Assembly (NCBI GenBank): GCA_028678965.1
Contig: JAJRCM010000018.1
Coordinates: forward strand, 1-7,568
Direction: 5' to 3'
Origin: Methanomicrobiales archaeon
GTDB taxonomy: Archaea > Halobacteriota > Methanomicrobia > Methanomicrobiales > JACTUA01
DNA: 7,568 nt
The first letter of the stretch is position 1. Each line of letters begins with the position of its first letter. The notes beneath the pieces were generated by a model. That model was not told the DNA's origin, did no database searches, and saw only the letters and a program-made list of their open reading frames with translations. Position numbers and translations under genes: made by a program. This document shows, piece after piece, positions 1 through 4,613 of this stretch.

Positions 1-54
1 ACTATATTCCAAATAATTAATTAATTTTAATATTACTAATTTTCGATTTACAGC

Positions 55-68
55 AATATTTAAATATT
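55..68 (+). promoter_or_regulatory. Candidate TATA box, palindromic, for the zinc-finger gene
   Basis: The sequence AATATTTAAATATT is a perfect 14-base palindrome inside a very AT-rich stretch (positions 1-100). Its TTTAAATA core resembles an archaeal TATA box. A start about 25 bases downstream would give a leader of roughly 40 bases before the ATG at 130. Because the site is symmetric, the flanking purine-rich element would have to set direction, and none is obvious. Seen: the palindrome and its AT-rich setting. Inferred: promoter function. Confidence 0.4.
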
Positions 69-129
69 CATATGATGTAATATCCATTATACTACTACAC
101 CTAGACTAGATAATGCCGATGTGGTGTTC

Positions 130-432
130 ATGTTACGACGTTGGAAAGAGTCTCGGGAGACATGGACTTATCAGAAGAAGCTGATCCCATGCGCCAAGTG
201 TGGACGTCCGGTACTCCCCTCGTTGGCGATTACTCAAGGAGATCAGATCTTCTGTGCAGAATGTGTGAAATCAAGCTCCCTCTACTCCGAACTTGAGAAT
301 CTTGAGCCGAGGGAAGGAGAATCGATGGACGACTGGATGGCACGGTGGAAAAAATACCGTGAACACTGTATCAACAATGAACTGGAGAAAACAGCTGCTA
401 CACCTCGCAAAAAGGCCGTCTTCCATCAATAA
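130..432 (+). CDS. Small zinc-finger protein of unknown function
   Basis: This is a small, probably cytoplasmic protein of 100 residues if translation starts at the ATG at 130. An in-frame GTG at 121 would add three residues. I prefer the ATG because a GGTG at 123-126 could act as a weak ribosome binding site for it. Two Cys pairs, CAKC and CAEC, are 17 residues apart (residues 21/24 and 42/45). They frame GRPVLPSLAI and look like a treble-clef or zinc-ribbon site for one zinc ion. The C-terminal half is acidic, then basic, and predicted helical, with three Trp residues. No catalytic motif is visible. Codon use looks like genuine coding sequence. An 8-T tract lies 16 bases after the stop. It could be a nucleic-acid- or protein-binding adaptor, but I do not recognise the family and assign no function. 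Confidence 0.7.
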   Translation: MLRRWKESRETWTYQKKLIPCAKCGRPVLPSLAITQGDQIFCAECVKSSSLYSELENLEPREGESMDDWMARWKKYREHCINNELEKTAATPRKKAVFHQ

Positions 433-447
433 AAAGTGGATTCCTCC

Positions 448-455
448 TTTTTTTT
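448..455 (+). terminator. T-tract terminator after the zinc-finger gene
   Basis: Eight consecutive T residues lie on the coding strand 16 bases after the stop codon. Archaeal RNA polymerase commonly terminates at such tracts without needing a hairpin, and none is visible here. The position fits the end of the upstream gene. Confidence 0.5.
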
Positions 456-680
456 ACTGTTTCATCCTCCTATTCCTCAAAAAGCAATTTCTCGGTACTT
501 TCATTGAATCCTTGTCAGTAATGAAGAACTTCAGTCCTGCCAGCATATCCTGGTCCCAATTGTCTTCTCGGCGAAGCCAATCTCCTCGTTTTCTATCTAC
601 GGGTCGCGATATCGTGAATCATGAAGGGGCACTCAGAGTACGAACCTTTCGAACGATGATTTGAGGATGCAACGGGAATT
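456..680. other. Spacer between convergent genes, no convincing gene
   Basis: This is the gap between the ends of two converging genes. On the minus strand a frame of 54 sense codons is open from 618 to the stop at 454-456. It reads as plausible protein, for example GDWLRREDNWDQDMLAGLKF. It has no ATG, GTG or TTG near its beginning, and the stop at 619-621 closes it, so it could be a remnant of a decayed gene or chance. The only in-frame ATGs are internal and would give peptides of about 30 residues or fewer. I see no RNA gene or repeat here. Confidence 0.3.
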
Positions 681-686
681 AAAAAA
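681..686 (-). terminator. T-tract terminator after the exported-protein gene
   Basis: A run of six A on the plus strand reads as TTTTTT on the minus strand, 26 bases past the stop codon of the gene at 713-1135. It faces the T tract of the opposite gene and is consistent with an archaeal hairpin-free terminator. Confidence 0.4.
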
Positions 687-712
687 GAATCATATCTTTA
701 TTTCTCCGGCGC

Positions 713-1135
713 TTACTCAGTTACTCCCCGACAGGTGCGGACGCTCTCCCTGACCCCTTTGCGGAACTCACGCCACAGCTGCACCAGCTCCTGGTTAATC
801 TCCCGAAGCTCTCTTCTATCCTTATCTTTCAGTGCTTGTCTGAGGCTGTCTTCATGGTCTTCAATCTGCTGAACTGCTGTCTCCAAGCTGCCAACGTCGC
901 ATCCATGTTCAGCCAGAGTCTGGTTGATAGCATTCGCCCTCTCCACTCTTAGCTGGAAAAATTGCATACGATAGTTTTTGTGAATATTCCACAGATCGCT
1001 CTTTAACCCCTCGCTGATCATCTGCTCCTTACCCTTCCCCGTATTCTCCTGGGGCGTTGCTGCGACAGGCGTCACAATGATAGTGAGGAGGCAAAGTCCG
1101 ATGAGGATTCCTGCACATACCTTGGATACTATCAT
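713..1135 (-). CDS. Small exported helical protein, function unknown
   Basis: This 140-residue protein has an apparent Sec signal peptide. After MIVSK, a hydrophobic segment (about residues 6-25) ends in PVAA, with likely cleavage near residue 26. The mature part, about 114 residues, is highly charged and predicted almost wholly helical. It is rich in Glu, Arg, Gln and Leu with a coiled-coil look (residues 85-130). Two Cys (79 and 135) near the ends of this helical part could form a disulfide outside the membrane. There is no lipobox and no second membrane segment. The start is supported by GGGAG (1142-1146), six bases before the ATG, with a second AGGAG further upstream. It converges on the zinc-finger gene and diverges from catalase. 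The general shape recalls small periplasmic stress proteins such as Spy/CpxP, but I see no diagnostic motif, so this is only an analogy. Confidence 0.7.
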   Translation of the reverse strand: MIVSKVCAGILIGLCLLTIIVTPVAATPQENTGKGKEQMISEGLKSDLWNIHKNYRMQFFQLRVERANAINQTLAEHGCDVGSLETAVQQIEDHEDSLRQALKDKDRRELREINQELVQLWREFRKGVRESVRTCRGVTE

Positions 1136-1160
1136 TCTTCTCTCCCTCTCCTGTTTATCC

Positions 1161-1181
1161 GTGGGAGCACTCCACTCCCAC
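1161..1181 (-). promoter_or_regulatory. Hairpin in the presumed leader of the exported-protein gene
   Basis: GTGGGAG (1161-1167) and CTCCCAC (1175-1181) form a perfect 7-base-pair stem with a 7-base loop. It ends 26 bases upstream of the ATG at 1135, just before the ribosome binding site. If the promoter near 1272-1279 is used, the hairpin lies in the mRNA leader and could affect translation or stability. It could equally be a DNA operator or chance. Confidence 0.35.
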
Positions 1182-1256
1182 CACTCCGTGAGAGTTACTC
1201 ATGGATAAGTTCGGAGGATGGAGCAGGTTGTAAGACTGAGCGTCCTGGATCGGATC

Positions 1257-1274
1257 TTGAACTAAATGGTTCAA
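1257..1274. promoter_or_regulatory. Candidate operator dyad TTGAAC-N6-GTTCAA
   Basis: This is a perfect inverted repeat with 6-base arms and a 6-base spacer, the usual geometry for a dimeric winged-helix or helix-turn-helix regulator. On the minus strand it overlaps and lies just downstream of a TATA-like sequence (1272-1279), between that box and the predicted transcription start. That is where a repressor would block initiation. The regulator is not identifiable from the window. Confidence 0.4.
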
Positions 1275-1287
1275 TATACGTTTCCCC
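1272..1287 (-). promoter_or_regulatory. Candidate promoter of the exported-protein gene
   Basis: On the minus strand the sequence reads GGGGAAAC-GTATATTG: a purine-rich element resembling the archaeal BRE, then a TATA-like box at 1272-1279. A start about 25 bases downstream would fall near 1250 and give a leader of roughly 115 bases containing the hairpin at 1161-1181. The position is inferred from consensus only. Confidence 0.35.
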
Positions 1288-1524
1288 TTGTTGAAGTGCG
1301 GGGTTTCATCCTTCTCCTCTTTTTATTGAGTGTGCCGATCAAATTACCCTAGAAGAGAGTTGTCCCCTTGAGAGTTAGGGAGCCATTTTATCATTTTATA
1401 ACCTACCCCCCTGTCTGCAGGCATACTGGAACAGGAGCCCCCTCACCCTCAATATTCGGTATCTCTGCTTTTATTGATGAATTCGTATGGTACGTAACCA
1501 CACAATGCTGCCCTGAACCAAATT
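1288..1524. other. Remainder of the divergent spacer upstream of catalase
   Basis: The full intergenic region runs from 1136 to 1563. Apart from the hairpin, dyad and promoter-like sequences listed separately, I see no gene here. Minor structures are a weak CGTA-TGG-TACG palindrome (1484-1494) and CCCTA/TAGGG arms 24 bases apart (1347-1351 and 1376-1380). Open frames on both strands lack a start with a ribosome binding site and have coding-unlike third positions. Confidence 0.4.
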
Positions 1525-1533
1525 GTATTAATA
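1525..1533 (+). promoter_or_regulatory. Candidate TATA box of the catalase gene
   Basis: GTATTAATA is centred about 35 bases before the catalase ATG. A start about 25 bases downstream would leave a leader of only around 10 bases. This fits the lack of any GGAGG-like ribosome binding site before the ATG and suggests a short-leader or leaderless transcript. Confidence 0.35.
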
Positions 1534-1563
1534 GCGATATGGCAATTTTACCTTTGATTAATA

Positions 1564-3012
1564 ATGACCAAGAAAATCCTTACCACAAACCAGGGAGTTC
1601 CGGTCGCCGACAACCAGAACTCCCTCACCGCTGGCCAACGCGGCCCGGTCCTTCTGCAGGATGTACACCTGATTGAGAAGCTCGCGCACTTCGACCGGGA
1701 GCGGATTCCGGAACGCGTGGTGCACGCAAAAGGTGCCGGTGCCCACGGGTACTTCCAGGTAGACAAGAGCATGGCGCAGTACACAAAAGCCGCATTCCTC
1801 CAAGATCCCAGGAAAAAGACACCGGTCTTTGTCCGGTTCTCAACCGTCGTAGGAGCACGGGGCTCTGCAGATTCCGCCCGGGACCCCCGGGGGTTTGCCG
1901 TGAAATTCTACACGGAAGAGGGAAATTACGATCTCGTGGGAAACAACCTGCCAGTCTTCTTCATCAGGGATGCCATCAAGTTTCCCGACATGGTTCACTC
2001 ATTCAAACCGGCGCCGGATACCAATATCCCGACCAGCTCGTCAGCCAACAGCCGGTTCTGGGATTTCATATCCCTGACGCCGGAGTCTACCCATATGATC
2101 ACCTGGCTCTTCTCGGATCGCGGCACGATAAAGAGTTACCGGAAGATGGAGGGATTCGGAGTCAATACCTACATCTGGGTGAATGACAAGGGCAAAGGTG
2201 TCTACGTGAAGTACCACTGGAAGCCTGCGGCAGGTATCGAGACCATCGACCGCGACGAATCGACCCGGCTTGCCGGGGAGGACCCGGATGTTGCCACCCG
2301 TGACCTGTATGACTGGATCGCCTCAGGAAAGACGGTCGAGTATAAGCTGAAGGTCCAGCTGATGGAGTTTGACGATGAATTCAAACTGGACTTCGATCCT
2401 CTCGATGCGACCAAGACCTGGCCAGAGGACACATACCCCCTCATGCCGGTCGGGAAGATGGTCCTTGACAAGAACCCGGAGAATTATTTTGCGGAAGTCG
2501 AGCAGGCGGCATTCTGTCCTGCATCCCTTGTCCCTGGGATCGAACCCTCTGCCGACAAACTCCTGCAGGGCCGGTTGTTCTCGTACGCAGATACCCAGCG
2601 GCACCGGCTGGGCCCCAATTATCTCCAGATCCCGATCAACCGGCCAAAGGTTGAGGTCAACAACAACCAGCGGGACGGGTTTATGCAGTATGCACCGGGC
2701 TTTCGCGGGACTGTCAATTACGAGCCTAACACGCTCGGGGGAGGATCGCCAGCACAGTCCGGAGATCCCACGTTCGGTGGCCGCCCGATAGAAGGGCTTG
2801 AGATGCGCAGGAAGATTGCGCTGACCAATGACTTCCAGCAGGCAGGGGAACGCTACCGTTCATTGTCGAAGAAAGATCAGGATCATCTCGTGGATAATAT
2901 CGTTGATCCGCTCTCGCATGCGAGCAAGGACATCCAGAAACGGATGGTGGAGAATCTTACAAAGGCGGACCCAGAGCTCGGGAAACGGGTGGAACAAGGG
3001 CTGAAGCTCTGA
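1564..3012 (+). CDS. kat: Monofunctional haem catalase (EC 1.11.1.6)
   Basis: The enzyme dismutates hydrogen peroxide to water and oxygen using haem b, in the cytoplasm. The 482 residues match the length of small-subunit catalases. Visible key residues are the distal catalytic His54 in RVVHAKGAGAHG, Asn127 in DLVGNNLPVFF, and the proximal haem ligand Tyr341 in RLFSYADTQRHRLGPNY, with Arg337 beside it. The core is uninterrupted and ends with a short helical tail, without the extra C-terminal domain of large-subunit catalases. The segment SYRKMEGFGVNTYIWVN (residues 191-207) differs from the common YRHMxGFGSHT pattern and resembles my recollection of catalases from Firmicutes. This suggests, but does not prove, bacterial ancestry. 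The ATG at 1564 is the natural start, with the N-terminal TTNQGVPVADNQNS typical of the family. No clear ribosome binding site precedes it. No haem-synthesis gene lies nearby. It is transcribed divergently from the exported-protein gene. Confidence 0.97.
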   Translation: MTKKILTTNQGVPVADNQNSLTAGQRGPVLLQDVHLIEKLAHFDRERIPERVVHAKGAGAHGYFQVDKSMAQYTKAAFLQDPRKKTPVFVRFSTVVGARGSADSARDPRGFAVKFYTEEGNYDLVGNNLPVFFIRDAIKFPDMVHSFKPAPDTNIPTSSSANSRFWDFISLTPESTHMITWLFSDRGTIKSYRKMEGFGVNTYIWVNDKGKGVYVKYHWKPAAGIETIDRDESTRLAGEDPDVATRDLYDWIASGKTVEYKLKVQLMEFDDEFKLDFDPLDATKTWPEDTYPLMPVGKMVLDKNPENYFAEVEQAAFCPASLVPGIEPSADKLLQGRLFSYADTQRHRLGPNYLQIPINRPKVEVNNNQRDGFMQYAPGFRGTVNYEPNTLGGGSPAQSGDPTFGGRPIEGLEMRRKIALTNDFQQAGERYRSLSKKDQDHLVDNIVDPLSHASKDIQKRMVENLTKADPELGKRVEQGLKL

Positions 3013-3020
3013 TTGGTGCA

Positions 3021-3152
3021 ATGGCCGGACTGATTCACCCGCAGCAGAAGACAGCAGCAAGCATCAAAACAGCAGGTGGAAAAGCAGCTGATTTGGGTAT
3101 ATCACCTCCCTTCACCGGCAGTAAACATTCATGGAATGTCCAATCAGGATAA
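3021..3152 (+). CDS. Possible 43-residue small protein after catalase
   Basis: A short frame starts at an ATG 8 bases after the catalase stop, with GGTG just upstream. It would encode 43 residues beginning MAGLIHPQQKTAASIKTAGG, basic and Ala/Gly/Lys-rich, with no Cys and no membrane segment. A T5 tract (3153-3157) follows its stop directly. I recognise no family. The tight spacing and terminal T tract favour a real co-transcribed gene; the small size and lack of motifs favour chance. Confidence 0.22.
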   Translation: MAGLIHPQQKTAASIKTAGGKAADLGISPPFTGSKHSWNVQSG

Positions 3153-3187
3153 TTTTTGAAATCGGGTGCAGGAGAATATCATCAAAC

Positions 3188-3286
3188 TGATACTGTATCA
3201 CCTGTTGAACCAGAGTTGGGTATAGTGCCATTTTAACCACAAACTTTTAGACCTCGTCGCAGGACTCGTGATGATACCTAGTATCG
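3188..3286. repeat. Pair of TGATAC palindromes
   Basis: TGATAC-T-GTATCA (3188-3200) is a perfect palindrome. About 80 bases on, GATAC-CTA-GTATC (3273-3285) has the same arms around a 3-base centre. The shared half-site suggests a pair of protein-binding sites or relics of a repeat. No gene start is close on either strand, so the role is unclear. Confidence 0.3.
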
Positions 3287-3514
3287 TATGGAGGGGTGGG
3301 ATAGGGATGACGATTGTTTCCGTGCCTTCCTGGCAAGCAGCTGCAGCGCTTCCTCCGAGCAATCAGGGTCTGCATCCCGCTCTTGGTGAGCCGACCGGTA
3401 GCAGGACTGGTGCAGATGGTCTCTTCTGCGTACTCAGGTTTAATGCAACCAAATTAGTCCGAACTTTTCGTCATTGTGGAAGGTGTCATAAAGAAAAGTC
3501 AAAGAGAAGGATTT

Positions 3515-3519
3515 AAAAA
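3515..3519 (-). terminator. T tract downstream of tRNA-Glu
   Basis: A run of five A on the plus strand reads as TTTTT on the minus strand, 29 bases past the 3' end of the tRNA. It is a plausible archaeal termination site for the tRNA transcript. Its short length makes this weak. Confidence 0.3.
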
Positions 3520-3548
3520 TGCGTATGAGAAGTGAACCTTTTTCCTAA

Positions 3549-3623
3549 TGCTGCTATGGGGATTTGAACCCCAGTCTCCGGCGTGAAAGGCCGGAATGAT
3601 TGGCCGGGCTACACTATAGCAGC
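3549..3623 (-). tRNA. tRNA-Glu (anticodon UUC)
   Basis: The minus strand folds into a complete 75-base tRNA. The acceptor stem GCTGCTA/TAGCAGC pairs fully, with discriminator A at 3549. The anticodon stem CCGGC/GCCGG (3590-3594 with 3578-3582) encloses the loop CTTTCAC, so the anticodon is TTC (3585-3587). The T arm is TGGGG-TTCAAAT-CCCCA. The D-arm segment CCCGGCCAATCAT is characteristic of archaeal tRNA-Glu. No CCA is encoded (TTA follows the discriminator), so it must be added after transcription. There is no intron. Besides translation, glutamyl-tRNA is the substrate of glutamyl-tRNA reductase, the first step towards all tetrapyrroles, including the F430 whose genes lie just upstream on the same strand. 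Confidence 0.96.
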
Positions 3624-3652
3624 ACGTAGCTATACATGTTTCTGGAACAATT

Positions 3653-3663
3653 CATAAAAAGAT
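3653..3663 (-). promoter_or_regulatory. Candidate TATA box for tRNA-Glu, overlapping the ilvE end signal
   Basis: On the minus strand the sequence reads ATCTTTTTATG, centred about 34 bases before the tRNA 5' end, a suitable spacing for an archaeal tRNA promoter. The same T5 run lies about 35 bases after the ilvE stop and could also serve as its terminator. A small CTCC-GGC-GGAG hairpin (3675-3685) lies between. Both roles are inferred. Confidence 0.35.
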
Positions 3664-3692
3664 TGTGGAGGGATCTCCGGCGGAGGAATCGC

Positions 3693-4544
3693 TCACTCTT
3701 TTTTCGTCACGTCTTTGAAAGCTGCCATCAGCTGTTTGGTGATAGGTCCAGGAACGCCAGTCCCGATAGAGCGCCCATCAACATCGACGATTGGAGCAAC
3801 CTCAGCAGCAGTACCGGTGACGAAGACCTCATCTGCGGTGTACAGATCAAAGTACCCAAGGTTTTTCTCCTGGTGCTCGATTCCCAGATCCTTCGCGCAC
3901 TCCAGCACCACCTCGCGGGTGATACCACGCAGGTTATTCAGGGTGGGTGGGGTGATCATGGTGCCATTCTTGACGATGAAGATATTATCTCCCGAACCTT
4001 CAGAGAGATACCCGTTGGTATCAAAGAAGATCGCTTCATCCCCTCCTTTGTAGATGGACTCGATTTTCGCAAGGATGTTATTCAGGTAGTTCAGGGTCTT
4101 GGCATTGGGAGGCAGAGCCTCCGCTGCATTTCGCCTCACCGAAACAGTGATCGCTTTGAGCCCTTTCTCATACAGATCCCCGTACATCGCTCCCCAGGAG
4201 GTGGCGATGATGAACACCGTGGGTTTCGGACATTTCCGTGGATCAAGACCAAGATCACCTTTCCCGCGGGTGACCACCGGGCGTATGTAGGCATCCTTCA
4301 GGTTGTTCTTCCGCATGGTTTGCACGATGAGCTCCCTGAACTCTTCTTTCGTTAGAGGAATGGTCAGGTTGATCATCTTGGCCGAATCATAGAGCCGGTC
4401 TACGTGTGCATCCAGCCTGAAGACCCTCCCGTGGTAGGCACGTATCCCCTCGAAAACCCCATCCCCATAGAGAAGCCCATGGTCAAAGACAGATATCTTC
4501 GCCTCCTCCTCGGGAACGAATTTTCCATCCAGATAAATAATCAT
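3693..4544 (-). CDS. ilvE: Branched-chain amino acid aminotransferase (EC 2.6.1.42)
   Basis: This PLP enzyme catalyses the last step of valine, leucine and isoleucine synthesis, moving the amino group from glutamate to the matching 2-oxo acid in the cytoplasm. It belongs to the fold-type IV (class IV) aminotransferases. From the ATG at 4544 it is 283 residues, normal for the short archaeal and bacterial form. Visible landmarks are [18 protein letters not shown] near the N-terminus, the PLP-binding Lys149 in [21 protein letters not shown] with the conserved Glu182, and TGTAAEV near the C-terminus. The start is uncertain. An in-frame TTG at 4550 would add two residues and is better spaced (8 bases) from GGAAGG (4559-4564). 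The ATG gives the usual MIIYLDGKF beginning. It lies 69 bases after cfbB on the same strand, so it may be co-transcribed or use its own promoter near 4600. It has no direct link to F430. Confidence 0.95.
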   Translation of the reverse strand: MIIYLDGKFVPEEEAKISVFDHGLLYGDGVFEGIRAYHGRVFRLDAHVDRLYDSAKMINLTIPLTKEEFRELIVQTMRKNNLKDAYIRPVVTRGKGDLGLDPRKCPKPTVFIIATSWGAMYGDLYEKGLKAITVSVRRNAAEALPPNAKTLNYLNNILAKIESIYKGGDEAIFFDTNGYLSEGSGDNIFIVKNGTMITPPTLNNLRGITREVVLECAKDLGIEHQEKNLGYFDLYTADEVFVTGTAAEVAPIVDVDGRSIGTGVPGPITKQLMAAFKDVTKKE

Positions 4545-4596
4545 GTACAATCATGGTGCCTTCCGGTCTTTAACAGTTTACGCTCCTGTACGGGGT

Positions 4597-4608
4597 TGAA
4601 TTTTATTG
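4597..4608 (-). promoter_or_regulatory. Possible separate promoter of ilvE
   Basis: On the minus strand, immediately after the cfbB stop, an AAAAGGGCAATAAAATTC stretch contains a purine-rich element followed by the AT-rich box AATAAAATT. It lies about 58 bases before the ilvE ATG. There is no T tract between cfbB and ilvE, so both a separate start and read-through are possible. Confidence 0.3.
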
Positions 4609-4613
4609 CCCTT

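Larger units (their letters stand above)
3158..3548. other. Spacer between catalase and tRNA-Glu, no convincing gene
   Basis: It holds two TGATAC-type palindromes (listed separately) and T tracts in both directions near its right end. A minus-strand frame open from 3433 to the stop at 3278-3280 reads like protein (for example DPDCSEEALQLLARKARK) with GC-leaning third positions. It has no start codon with a ribosome binding site, so it may be a gene remnant. A plus-strand frame at 3268-3516 starts without a ribosome binding site and has no recognisable motif. I see no mobile-element ends. Confidence 0.35.

Noticed and set aside
293..664. Plus-strand frame overlapping the zinc-finger gene
   Set aside because: It starts inside the clearly coding zinc-finger gene in another frame and crosses its T-tract terminator.
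1271..1309. 12-codon minus-strand ORF with AGGAG upstream, a possible leader peptide
   Set aside because: The nearest TATA-like sequence would start transcription downstream of its ATG, and the peptide shows no attenuator-like residue run.
1403..1575. Minus-strand open frame in the catalase upstream region ending in a protein-like tail
   Set aside because: No start codon with a ribosome binding site, AT-rich third positions unlike the real genes, and it is closed by a stop just inside the catalase gene.
3268..3516. Plus-strand frame of 82 residues before tRNA-Glu
   Set aside because: No ribosome binding site, no motif, and low-complexity sequence; the opposite strand has an equally good open frame.
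3636..4355. Long plus-strand frame opposite ilvE
   Set aside because: It is the antisense shadow of a clear aminotransferase gene, with no ribosome binding site and no recognisable motif.
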